Part shown: positions 1 to 6,174 of the stretch, one piece after another | Layout: every line of letters begins with the position of its first letter | Position numbering within the stretch: position 1 is the stretch's first letter | Source of the DNA: JBOGEB01 sp050743125 | GTDB lineage: Bacteria > Actinomycetota > Nitriliruptoria > Euzebyales > Egibacteraceae | Assembly: GCA_050743125.1 (NCBI GenBank) | Contig: JBOGEB010000185.1 | Coordinates: 1 to 8,234, forward strand | Reading direction: 5' to 3' | Length of the DNA: 8,234 bases | Position numbers and translations under genes: made by a program | The notes under the pieces: generated by a model | Told to the model about the DNA's origin: nothing | Databases searched by the model: none | The model's input: the letters and a program-made list of their open reading frames with translations, nothing else

Positions 1-248
1 CCCGCAAAACCGGCCACGCCGACGACCGCACCTACCCGCAGCGGATGGCCGACGCGCTCGTCGAGCTGGCCCGGCGCTCGCTCGACGCAGGCGACCTGCC
101 CCAAGTCGCCGTCCAACGCCCGCACGTCATCCTGATCGCCACCGCCGAGGCGCTGGACGGCGAGGCAGGGGCGCCGGCGGCCCGGTTGGACGGGGTCGGC
201 CCGGTCAGCTCTGCGACGGCGCAGATGGTCTGCTGCGACGCCGAGACC

Positions 249-275
249 GACCGCGCCAACCTCCCCCACCCACCC
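249..275 (+). repeat. 27-nt direct repeat, copy 1
   Basis: Matches 417-443 at 25 of 27 positions with a constant offset of 168 nt. The invariant core GCCAACCTCCCCCACCC is at 255-271. It sits exactly where the DUF222/HNH reading frame breaks, after the CDAETDR codons and before GEVLD. The expected one-frame link between these two blocks is missing, so this copy or its insertion is the likely cause of the frameshift. Confidence 0.75.
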
Positions 276-416
276 TTAACCGAACCCGCAACGGGGAGGT
301 CCTGGACGCGGGCCGCACGCAACGCCAGCCGACGAGGCAGCAGCGGGTCGCGGTCATCGCCAGAGACCAGACCTGCGTCGGCTGCGGCGCGCCCGCGTCC
401 CGCTGCCAGGTCCACC

Positions 417-443
417 GACCACGCCAACCTCCCCCACCCGCCC
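417..443 (+). repeat. 27-nt direct repeat, copy 2
   Basis: Second copy of the 249-275 element, with differences only at 421 and 440. It follows the codons for CQVH, where HNH proteins of this family normally continue with His-Ile and a Trp/Gly-rich turn before GPTDEDN. In the HNH frame it encodes RPRQPPPP, the same peptide start (RPRQPPP) that copy 1 would encode in that frame. No clear target-site duplication or terminal inverted repeat is visible. Confidence 0.75.
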
Positions 444-625
444 ACCCTGAAGGAACACGCGACCTGGGGCCCACAGACGAGGACAACCTCTGCTTAACCT
501 GCTGGACGTGTCATCACAGGATTCACGAGGACGGCTGGCTCGTGGCCCGTGACCCGGACACCGGAAGGTTCAGCATGCACCCGCCCGACCCGCTCGCCCG
601 GCCACACCGGCGACGAGCCGGCTGA

Positions 626-873
626 CCCGCGCCCGACACCACCCACCGACACATGCCAAGAGCCATAGAGAACCCCGCCGCGGTGAGTCGCCGTCGAACG
701 CCAGCACCTGATTGATCCTCAGGCGACGCACGGTCACGAAGCTTGTGGCGTCCACCATGGTTGGTGGTCGGGATTGGGGTGTCGGCGCTGCAAAAGGCGG
801 GCCGTCGCCTCATGTCTGGGGTCCCGCACATCTCCAGCAGCGGTCCTCAGAGAGGGGGCGCTTCATGTGCCCC
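626..873. other. Intergenic stretch without a recognised gene
   Basis: Short open frames occur on both strands (for example 570-758 on the minus strand), but none reads like a known family, and all are explained by the high GC content. A small perfect hairpin, CCACCA-TGGT-TGGTGG at 752-767, is the only structure noticed and has no U-tract. The right-hand end grades into the PadR promoter. Confidence 0.5.
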
Positions 874-909
874 TTGCTGCTACGGGCGTACCCTATATAG
901 ACTTCTTTT
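874..909 (+). promoter_or_regulatory. Probable leaderless promoter and possible PadR operator
   Basis: TTGCTG (874-879) and TAGACT (898-903) lie 18 nt apart, and the ATG follows TAGACT after 6 nt (TCTTTT), so transcription would begin at or next to the start codon. There is no Shine-Dalgarno sequence. The -10 region overlaps CTATATAG (893-900), a perfect 8-nt palindrome and the only strongly AT-rich spot nearby. PadR proteins commonly repress their own promoter, so this palindrome is a candidate operator core; that is inference. Confidence 0.5.
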
Positions 910-1245
910 ATGGTGCGCAGTGAGGGTGTCCGGCCGACGCCGCAGACCGCCGCGGTGCTGCGGGTCTTCCTGGCCTGCCCCGGCGACGAGCACTACGGGT
1001 TCGAGCTGTCCAAGACGGCCGACCTGCCGACCGGCACGGTGTACCCGATCCTGTCCCGCCTGGAGGACGCCGGCTGGCTGGTCAGCTCGTGGGAGCAGAT
1101 CGACCCGTCCGTGGAGGGACGCCGGCCGCGGCGCAACTACCGGATCACCGAGAAAGGCGCCGTCGCCGCCCGCTCCCTGATCCAGACGGTTGACGGCCGG
1201 CTCGCGCGCTGGGGCGTGCCCAAGCTGGGGCAGGCGCAGGCATGA
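910..1245 (+). CDS. PadR family transcriptional regulator
   Basis: A 111-residue winged-helix repressor of the short PadR type. The DNA-binding core runs through residues 29-57 (YGFELSK...GTVYPILSRLEDAGWL), with the recognition-helix signature TGTVYPILSRLE. The wing follows at 70-83 (GRRPRRNYRITEKG), matching the family pattern GRPR.YY.LT..G. Only a short C-terminal helix remains for dimerisation, so this is a PadR-s1-like minimal protein without the longer effector or dimer domain. The ATG at 910 is the only start that keeps the domain intact and lies directly after a -10-like hexamer. The stop overlaps the next start (ATGA at 1242-1245), so the two genes are translationally coupled. Such pairs are frequent in actinobacteria, where the regulator probably controls its membrane neighbour; the ligand cannot be told from the sequence. 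Confidence 0.9.
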   Translation: MVRSEGVRPTPQTAAVLRVFLACPGDEHYGFELSKTADLPTGTVYPILSRLEDAGWLVSSWEQIDPSVEGRRPRRNYRITEKGAVAARSLIQTVDGRLARWGVPKLGQAQA

Positions 1246-1966
1246 GGCTGGCGACGATCCTCTGGGCTGTGCTGGCCGGGGCTGCGGGAATGGTCATGGT
1301 TGGCTTCTGGAAAGCCTTCGGCGAGCGGCTCGGCAAGCAGGCCGCCGACGAGCTGATCCTGTGGGCTCCCCGGTTGGCCGAGGCGATCGTCCACGCCGGC
1401 GCGCGGCTGTTCGTTCCTGGCTCGCACCGGCGGCGCTACACCGGCGAGTGGCTGGCGCACCTGGACGACCTCCGGGCCGAGCGGGACACGGCCCTGGCCA
1501 CGATCGGCTGTGCGATCGGGATCGTCCTCAGAGGCGCGACCCGCACCGTCGCGCCGCGCACCCCAGGCAGCGACCAACCCGCACCGGGCNNNNNNNNNNN
1601 NNNNNNNNNNNNNNNNNNNNNNNNNNNNNNNNNNNNNNNNNNNNNNNNNNNNNNNNNNNNNNNNNNNNNNNNNNNNNNNNNNNNNNNNNGGACGACCTCC
1701 GGGCCGAGCGGGACACGGCCCTGGCCACGATCGGCTGTGCGATCGGGATCGTCCTCAGAGGCGCGACCCGCACCGTCGCGCCGCGCACCCCAGGCAGCGA
1801 CCAACCCGCACCGGGCCACGAGGCCCGCAAGGGCCAGCCCTCACCACGGCAGATATCCACTGAGCGCACGGTGTTTGATTGGGCCGTCGCCGTCGTCGTC
1901 GGCGGCTCCGGCGCGCTGGGCGTGACAGGGGTTGAGCGGGCGCGGGGCGCTCCGGCGACTCGCTGA
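1242..1966 (+). CDS. Small membrane protein partnered with PadR, interrupted by assembly gap
   Basis: Conserved hypothetical protein. The ATG overlaps the padR stop by 4 nt. Before the N run the protein shows a hydrophobic segment at residues 4-22 (ATILWAVLAG...) and the motif RRRYTGEWLAHLDDL at about 63-77, followed by another hydrophobic stretch around 84-96. An RYxxEWxAxL motif followed by a small membrane segment is, as I recall it, typical of small proteins encoded next to PadR in actinobacteria. If the exact 127-nt duplication around the gap is collapsed (join 1589 to 1817), the frame continues without interruption as HEARKGQPSPRQ...ERTVFDWAVAVVVGGSGALG to a TGA at 1964-1966. That gives a 165-residue protein with a further hydrophobic segment near its C terminus. 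Its function is unknown; a role in sensing or export controlled by PadR would be a guess. Confidence 0.7.
1463..1589 (+). repeat. Exact 127-nt duplication flanking the gap, left copy
   Basis: Bases 1463-1589 are identical to 1690-1816, beginning GGACGACCTCCGGG and ending CCGCACCGGGC, and abut the N run on both sides. A perfect end overlap of 127 nt, a k-mer size commonly used by de Bruijn assemblers, points to two contigs ending in the same k-mer rather than to a real duplication. Confidence 0.9.
1590..1689. other. Assembly gap (100 N)
   Basis: Exactly 100 ambiguous bases, the conventional size for a scaffold gap of unknown length. The flanks overlap perfectly by 127 nt, so the true gap may be zero or negative. 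Confidence 0.97.
1690..1816 (+). repeat. Exact 127-nt duplication flanking the gap, right copy
   Basis: Identical to 1463-1589. Reading through one copy only joins the two halves of the membrane-protein gene in frame: the PG codons ending at 1589 are followed directly by HEARKG from 1817. Confidence 0.9.
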
Positions 1967-1971
1967 CGGCG

Positions 1972-2221
1972 TCAGCTCGATCCCGGGGCGGCGTAGCAGT
2001 GTCCCTGGGCGTCGATGGTGGCCGTGTCGAGATGGTTCCGTGTCGAGCACGTCCTCGACGGTGATCACCGGGGCGGCGGAGAAGTCCGGGAGGAGCGCTT
2101 TGACGGCCGGGGAGAGGTCGACGTCGAAACCGGGAGCGCCTCCCACCCATGGCCACAGCAGGTCGTCCAGGCGGTGGCCCGGCGGGGCCGGATCACCGTC
2201 GAAGGGCGACAGCTCGGCGTT
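1972..2221 (-). pseudogene. Remnant of an unrecognised gene with a 16-nt duplication frameshift
   Basis: Downstream of ligD on the same strand, the frame from 2221 reads NAELSPFDGDPAPPGHRLDD, then LLWPWVGG, GFDVDLSPAVKALLPDFSAA and PVITVEDVLDT, with amino-acid use that looks coding. It then degenerates into Arg/His/Pro-rich sequence. At that point a 10-nt sequence, CCGTGTCGAG on the plus strand, occurs twice 16 nt apart (2022-2031 and 2038-2047). Removing 16 nt restores a frame reading VLDTATIDAQGHCYAAPGSS and a TGA at 1974-1972, giving 77 residues. No in-frame ATG is visible; GTG at 2146 would start only the second half. I do not recognise the family. It could be the tail of a gene whose 5' part was lost when it became adjacent to ligD, or non-coding sequence that looks coding by chance. 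Confidence 0.35.
2022..2047 (-). repeat. 10-nt direct repeat, 16-nt period
   Basis: CCGTGTCGAG (plus strand) at 2022-2031 and 2038-2047, separated by ATGGTT. The 16-nt period shifts the reading frame of the minus-strand remnant; deleting one unit reunites two coding-like segments. Confidence 0.6.
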
Positions 2222-2238
2222 ACCAGATCTCGAGAACG

Positions 2239-4779
2239 TCAGGGCAGGTCGTCGAGGGTGCAGTCGCGCGGGTCCAGGTCAGGCGCCAGGCCCTTGTAAA
2301 CGGGGCTGCGCAGGCGCCTGGCCTCGGTGACGTCGGCGAGCTCGACTTGGCAGACCAGGCGGGGCTGTACCCAGCGGGCAGCGCGGCGGACCTCGGCGGG
2401 CAAGTCCGCGGGGTCGGCGAACGGCGGCTGGCCAACCGCCAACGGCGCGAGCTGCCCCGCGAGGCGGTCCAGCTCGGCATCGTCGAAGCCGGTGCCGACC
2501 CGGCCGACGAAACGCAGCCCGCCGCCGTCGTAGACACCGGCGAGTAGGCTGCCGAGCCGCCCGCCTCGCGCGCCCTGGCCGGGAAGCCACCCGCCGATCA
2601 CGACGTGGGCGCGCTGGCGGACCTTGAGCTTGACCCAGTCACGCGACCGGCGCCCCGGCTGGTAGGCCGAGTCGGCGCGTTTGGCGATCACGCCCTCCAG
2701 CCCCTGCCGGCGCACGGCCTCGAACAGCGCGACCCCCTCACCCCGGACCGGCTCGCTGCGCACGACCGCGCCGCCCGGTATCAAGGTCTCGTCGAGCAGC
2801 TCCAGGCGGGCGTCCAGCGGCCGGTCGACCACCGCCTGCCCGTCGATGGCGAGCAGGTCGAAGACCACGTAGGTGACCGGCGCCGCCCGGGCCGCGCGCG
2901 CCACGGCCCGCGGCTCACGCAGGTGCATGCGCTCCGCGAGCCGCTCGAACGACGGCCGGCCGTCGGCGCCGAGCACCACGATCTCCCCGTCGAGCACCGC
3001 GTTGCGCGCGAGCACCCGCTCCCACAGCGACCCCAGCTCCGGATAGGCGCCGGTCAGGTCGTTGCCCGCTCGGCTGCACAGCGTCGTCGAACCGTCGCCG
3101 CCCGCGCCCGGCCGGACGGTCTGCGCGAGCGCGCGGATGCCGTTCCACTTGACCTCGAACAGCCACTCGTCGTCGTCGAACGGGGTGGCCCCGTCGACCG
3201 CGAGCATCGGCGAGAGCTGCGGGGGCGGCCCGACGAGCATGTCCGGCTGCCCGGCGCGGGTGACCAGCCACTGGTCCGGGCGGTCCCGGCCGCTGGCCAT
3301 CGGCGGCGTCCCCCCGGACCCCCCCGTGCGGAACAGGTGCCACTCGCCGTTGTGGCGCCGGCCGGACAGGACGAACGTGACCTTGTCGTCCTTCGCGCCG
3401 GACACGCGCCACTCGAGGACCTCGTAGGTGCCCTGGTCCCAGATCCGCATCGGCCCGGCGCCGTACTCGCCCTCGGGGATGTCACCGGAGAACGACAGGT
3501 ACTCCAGCGGGTGGTCCTCGGTCTGGACCGCGAGGTGGGCCAGCCCGGGCACGTCGGGCAGCCCCTTGGGGATCGCCCACGACCGCGCCGTGCCCTGGTG
3601 CTCGAGGCGCAGGTCGTGGTGGAGGCGCCGGGCCAGGTGGTGTTGGATGACGAAACGCTGTCCCTGCGCGGCCCCGGCCCCGGCGTCAAAGGCGTCAACC
3701 GGGGGCGGCTCCGGTGTGCGTGAGAAGTCTCGTTTGCGGGCGTACTCATCGAGCGGCTCGCGGCGGTGCGGCTCGCCGACCACGTGGTGAGGCGGCGGCT
3801 CAGGCGACGAACGCACGCCGAGTGAGTCCATCGCCGCGCGCAGGTCCTGCCCGCCCCGCAGGGCCGGTGCCCACAGGTCGCCGACCTCGGCCAACCGGGA
3901 CCAGATCGTCGTGATCGTGAAGTCGCGCGGCTCGACGCCGCCGGCGACCTCCTCCCAGGTCAGCGGGGTCGCGACCGGCGCGCCGCGCTCAGGCCGCAGG
4001 CAGTAGGTGGCGGCGACGTTCTTGCCTTCGGTGTTCATGCCGTGGTCGAGGAAGACCTTGCCGCTGCGCGCGGCCACCGACCACTGCATCGTCGTGCGGT
4101 CTGGAGCCGCGCGGTTGATCAGCCGGCAGACCCGCCCGACCCAGTCGCGCACCTCGTCGGCGGCGTGGACACGGTCGATCGGGACGTACACCTGCATGCC
4201 CGTCGCGCCAGAGGTCCGCGGGTACCCGCGCAGCCCCAGCTGCTCGAGAGCCGCGCGGACGAGCAGCGCCACCTCACGAACGGTGTCGAAGCCGACGTCG
4301 AACGGGTCGAGGTCGAACAGGGCGTAGTCCGGCCGGCCGATCGCGTCGATCCGGGCATGCCACGGATGCAGCTCGATGCAACCCAGGTTCGCGAGATACA
4401 ACAAGCTCGCGGTGTCCTCGGCCAGCAGGTAGGTGACGGTCTTGCCCGAGTCGACCGAGGTCACCGGCGCGCGGGCCATCCATGCGGGGGTGTGCCCCGG
4501 CGCCTGCTTGGCGTAGAAGAAGTCCCCGTCCGCGCCGTCCGGCATGCGCTTGAGCGTGAGCGGCCGCCCGCAGACCACCGGCAGGATGCACTCGGCGATG
4601 TTGAGGTAGTAGGCGACCAGGTCGGCCTTCGTGTAGCCCTCGGGCACCCAGAACGGCTTGTCGAGGTTGGACAGCTCGACGTCCACGCCGTCGACCGCGA
4701 CCCACCACATGCCGCGCTCGCGCCGGACAGGCAATTCAACCGGAAACTCGACGGTGGTTGGCGAAGACCCCACAGGCAC
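2239..4779 (-). CDS. ligD: Multifunctional NHEJ DNA ligase LigD (Pol-PE-Lig)
   Basis: Repairs double-strand breaks together with Ku. The 846 residues hold three domains in the mycobacterial order. Primase-polymerase, about 24-320: DYALFDLDP with catalytic D156/D158, SGATGMQVYVP at 190-200, and KVFLDHGMN with D245. 3'-phosphoesterase, about 345-500: RDFSRTPEP, then QHHLARRLHHDLRLE carrying H381, H387, D389 and R391, and EDHPLEY carrying H423 and Y427, so all expected active-site residues are present. ATP-dependent ligase, about 518-846: adenylated lysine K544 in EVKWNGIRA, DGEIVVL, FDLLAIDGQ, EGVIAKR and DWVKLKV, then an OB fold. Two motif positions differ from the textbook forms: Q196 where AEP motif II usually has His, and N546 where ligase motif I usually has Asp. 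The listed start is GTG. The GTG two codons later (4773) fits a leaderless promoter better, and ATG at codon 24 (4710) also leaves the polymerase domain complete. Divergent from Ku. Confidence 0.96.
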   Translation of the reverse strand: MPVGSSPTTVEFPVELPVRRERGMWWVAVDGVDVELSNLDKPFWVPEGYTKADLVAYYLNIAECILPVVCGRPLTLKRMPDGADGDFFYAKQAPGHTPAWMARAPVTSVDSGKTVTYLLAEDTASLLYLANLGCIELHPWHARIDAIGRPDYALFDLDPFDVGFDTVREVALLVRAALEQLGLRGYPRTSGATGMQVYVPIDRVHAADEVRDWVGRVCRLINRAAPDRTTMQWSVAARSGKVFLDHGMNTEGKNVAATYCLRPERGAPVATPLTWEEVAGGVEPRDFTITTIWSRLAEVGDLWAPALRGGQDLRAAMDSLGVRSSPEPPPHHVVGEPHRREPLDEYARKRDFSRTPEPPPVDAFDAGAGAAQGQRFVIQHHLARRLHHDLRLEHQGTARSWAIPKGLPDVPGLAHLAVQTEDHPLEYLSFSGDIPEGEYGAGPMRIWDQGTYEVLEWRVSGAKDDKVTFVLSGRRHNGEWHLFRTGGSGGTPPMASGRDRPDQWLVTRAGQPDMLVGPPPQLSPMLAVDGATPFDDDEWLFEVKWNGIRALAQTVRPGAGGDGSTTLCSRAGNDLTGAYPELGSLWERVLARNAVLDGEIVVLGADGRPSFERLAERMHLREPRAVARAARAAPVTYVVFDLLAIDGQAVVDRPLDARLELLDETLIPGGAVVRSEPVRGEGVALFEAVRRQGLEGVIAKRADSAYQPGRRSRDWVKLKVRQRAHVVIGGWLPGQGARGGRLGSLLAGVYDGGGLRFVGRVGTGFDDAELDRLAGQLAPLAVGQPPFADPADLPAEVRRAARWVQPRLVCQVELADVTEARRLRSPVYKGLAPDLDPRDCTLDDLP

Positions 4780-4785
4780 AGGATA
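4780..4785 (-). promoter_or_regulatory. -10-like hexamer for ligD
   Basis: TATCCT on the minus strand (4785 down to 4780) is followed after 6 nt by the GTG at 4773, the same geometry as at other starts in this window. No ribosome-binding site precedes either GTG at a useful distance, and no -35 match is visible at 17-18 nt. If real, it favours 4773 as the translated start. Confidence 0.35.
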
Positions 4786-4801
4786 GGCACCGAGTGGGGG
4801 G

Positions 4802-4853
4802 TTGCCTTCTCCCCCGCAGCTAACATAAAACTAAAGGCGAAGGAGGTGGGGCG
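4802..4853 (+). promoter_or_regulatory. Ku promoter region and strong ribosome-binding site
   Basis: TAACATAAAACTAAAG (4821-4836) is an isolated AT-rich island in the ligD-Ku divergent intergenic region. It offers TAACAT (4821-4826) or TAAAAC (4826-4831) as -10 candidates, with TTGCCT (4802-4807) as a possible -35 for the latter at 18 nt. AAGGAGGTG at 4840-4848 is a near-perfect Shine-Dalgarno sequence, with AGGAGG ending 7 nt before the ATG at 4854, and it fixes the Ku start. On the opposite strand the same island reads TATGTT and could also serve ligD. Confidence 0.65.
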
Positions 4854-5660
4854 ATGCCGCGCACGCTGTGGAGGGGCACGTTGTCCCTTGGTCTGGTGAC
4901 GATCCCCGTCGGGCTCTACACCGCCGTGGAGGACCGCTCGCCCTCGTTCAACCAGCTGCGCGCGTCCGACCATGCCCCGATCGGGTACAAGCGGGTCGCC
5001 AAGGTGGACGGGCAGGAGGTCGACTACGACGACATCGTCAAGGGCTACGAGTACGAGCGGGACCGCTACGTCGTCTTCGGCCCCGACGAGCTCGCCGCGT
5101 TGCGGCCTCAGTCGAGCCGGATGATCGAGATTCAGCAGTTCGTTCCGCTTGGGCAGATCGACCCGATCTACTTCGACCGCGCGTACCACGTGGCGCCCGA
5201 GCCGCCCGGCGCGAAGGCGTACGCGCTGCTCGCCGAGGCGATGGCCGACCGGGGCACGGTCGCGATCTGCACGATCACGCTGCGGGACAAGGAGCACCTC
5301 GCGACGCTCCGCCTGCGCGACGGGGTCTTCGTGCTCTCCACGATGCACTGGCCGGACGAGATCCGCGCGTTCTCGCTGTCCGAGGTCGGGATCGACGAGG
5401 TTCCCTCACCGCGCGAGCAGGAGGTCAGGATGGCCCACGCGCTGATCGAGAACCTCACCGAGGACTTCGATCCCGGCGCCTTCCACGACGCCTACCGCGA
5501 GCGGATCCTCGACGCCGTCCAAGCCAAGGTCGCCGGCGAGGAGATCACCCTCGTCGAGGCTGCCGAGCCCGCCGGCGTCGTCGACCTCATGGACGCGCTC
5601 AAACGCTCCATCGAGAAGTCGAAGCAGCGCAAGGGCGGCTCGACGCAGGCGGCGTCGTAG
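4854..5660 (+). CDS. ku: Ku protein of bacterial non-homologous end joining
   Basis: The 268-residue homodimeric ring protein that loads on double-stranded DNA ends and recruits LigD. Family hallmarks appear in order: WRGTLSLGLVTIPVGLYTA at 6-24, the core element DIVKGYEYERDRYVVF at 60-75, IEIQQFVPLGQIDPIYFDRAYHVAP at 91-115, YALLAEAM at 123-130, and RDKEHLATLR...LSTMHWPDEIR at 144-171. This is the Ku beta-barrel and arch. After about residue 190 comes the helical C-terminal region, ending in a short basic stretch (KRSIEKSKQRKGG); there is no long lysine-rich tail of the kind that lets some Ku proteins bind DNA without free ends. The length is normal for the family. The strong Shine-Dalgarno site fixes the ATG. 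Divergent arrangement with ligD, 74 nt apart, suggests joint control. Confidence 0.97.
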   Translation: MPRTLWRGTLSLGLVTIPVGLYTAVEDRSPSFNQLRASDHAPIGYKRVAKVDGQEVDYDDIVKGYEYERDRYVVFGPDELAALRPQSSRMIEIQQFVPLGQIDPIYFDRAYHVAPEPPGAKAYALLAEAMADRGTVAICTITLRDKEHLATLRLRDGVFVLSTMHWPDEIRAFSLSEVGIDEVPSPREQEVRMAHALIENLTEDFDPGAFHDAYRERILDAVQAKVAGEEITLVEAAEPAGVVDLMDALKRSIEKSKQRKGGSTQAAS

Positions 5661-5695
5661 GCGGAGTTCTGTGTGGAGCATGCGCTGGGGCGCGG

Positions 5696-5701
5696 CACAC
5701 T
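5696..5701 (+). promoter_or_regulatory. -10-like hexamer before fxsA
   Basis: CACACT is followed after GGGGCC (6 nt) by the ATG at 5708. It departs from TANNNT at the first base, and no -35 is visible, so this is weak alone; it gains weight only from the shared geometry at other starts here. Read-through from Ku, 47 nt upstream, is the alternative. Confidence 0.3.
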
Positions 5702-5707
5702 GGGGCC

Positions 5708-6166
5708 ATGCCGCTCCTGGTCCTCGCGTTCATCGTCGTGCCGATCGCCGAGCTGTGGGTGATCCTCCAGGTCGGGCAACTGATCGGGATCCTGCCGACG
5801 GTCGCGCTCCTGCTCTTCGATGCGCTCGCGGGGGCCTGGCTCGTCAAACGCGAGGGGCTGCGGACGTGGCGGCGGTTCCGTGCCGCGCTCGACGAGCCGC
5901 GGATCCCCACCGAGGAGGTCGTGGACGGCGCGCTCGTCCTGCTCGGCGGCGCGCTGATGCTCACCCCCGGCTTCCTGACCGACGTCGTGGGCCTCCTGCT
6001 CGTCCTCCCGCCGACGCGCGCGCTGGCCAACCGGCTCGTCCGCACCCGGGTCCGTATGTCCTTCGGGCTGATCGGGCTGGCCCCACGCCGCCGTCACGTC
6101 CGGCGGCCGGAGGAGCCCATTGACGTCAAGGTCGTGAAGATCAAGCGCTCAAAGCCAGACGAGTAG
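5708..6166 (+). CDS. fxsA: FxsA family inner-membrane protein
   Basis: A 152-residue polytopic membrane protein. Hydrophobic segments lie at about 2-22 (PLLVLAFIVVPIAELWVILQV), 25-46 and 75-101. The family signature is intact: the PIAELWV motif in the first segment, and TPGFLTDVVGLLLVLPPTR at 86-104. The C-terminal 40 residues are basic and probably cytoplasmic (RRRHVRRPEEP...KVVKIKRSK). Its biochemical role is unknown. In E. coli, extra FxsA relieves the exclusion of phage T7 caused by F-plasmid PifA, hence the name. It lies 47 nt downstream of Ku on the same strand and could be cotranscribed, but I know of no functional link between FxsA and end joining. The ATG is chosen because the hydrophobic N terminus begins there; the longer frame upstream only shadows Ku. 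Confidence 0.92.
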   Translation: MPLLVLAFIVVPIAELWVILQVGQLIGILPTVALLLFDALAGAWLVKREGLRTWRRFRAALDEPRIPTEEVVDGALVLLGGALMLTPGFLTDVVGLLLVLPPTRALANRLVRTRVRMSFGLIGLAPRRRHVRRPEEPIDVKVVKIKRSKPDE

Positions 6167-6174
6167 GCGCCCGG

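Larger units (their letters stand above)
1..625 (+). pseudogene. DUF222/HNH endonuclease (13E12-repeat family type), 5'-truncated by the window and frameshifted
   Basis: The frame open from base 3 to about 254 gives a typical DUF222 tail: RMADALVELARRSLDAGDLP, then QRPHV, LDGVGPVSSATAQ and CDAETDR. After about 254 homology continues in a different frame (codons starting at 293 and so on): GEVLDAGRTQRQPTRQQRVAVI, RDQTCVGCGAPASRCQVH, then GPTDEDNLC, CHHRIHEDGW, and a TGA at 623-625. These are the HNH-domain landmarks: a C-x2-C knuckle, the first His region, the N, and the final HH...H..GW. The frame change coincides with the first of two 27-nt repeat copies. The second copy stays in the open frame but replaces the usual His-His-Ile catalytic segment after CQVH with a proline-rich RPRQPPPP stretch. 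Family members are multicopy, often decayed actinobacterial HNH proteins. I infer an inactive gene; a sequencing error could explain the frameshift but not the altered catalytic site. Confidence 0.8.

Noticed and set aside
570..831. Minus-strand open frames in the 626-909 interval
   Set aside because: They overlap the HNH remnant or lack any family-like pattern or start signal; expected by chance at this GC content.
1190..1589. Plus-strand frame starting inside padR and passing through the gap
   Set aside because: Before the gap it is out of frame with the overlapping ATG at 1242 and Arg-rich; only its part after 1816 is real, as the C terminus of the 1242 gene.
2059..2070. 12-nt palindrome CGGTGATCACCG in the convergent region
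   Set aside because: It falls within coding-like codons of the minus-strand remnant, has no U-tract and is isolated; too weak for a terminator or operator call.
2605..3723. 372-aa open frame on the plus strand
   Set aside because: Antisense to the middle of LigD, whose domain motifs are continuous on the minus strand; the composition is Arg/Pro/Gly-rich shadow sequence.
4042..4899. 285-aa open frame on the plus strand
   Set aside because: Antisense to the LigD polymerase domain and runs into the Ku start; no recognisable motif.
5671..5700. Possible hairpin between Ku and fxsA (GTGTG...CACAC with inner GCGC pairing)
   Set aside because: The interior loop is uneven (6 versus 2 nt) and no U-tract follows, so it is not a convincing terminator.
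4868..5707. Long plus-strand frame continuous with FxsA that would give a 432-aa protein
   Set aside because: The upstream part is an alternate-frame shadow of Ku; FxsA's natural hydrophobic N terminus begins at the ATG at 5708.
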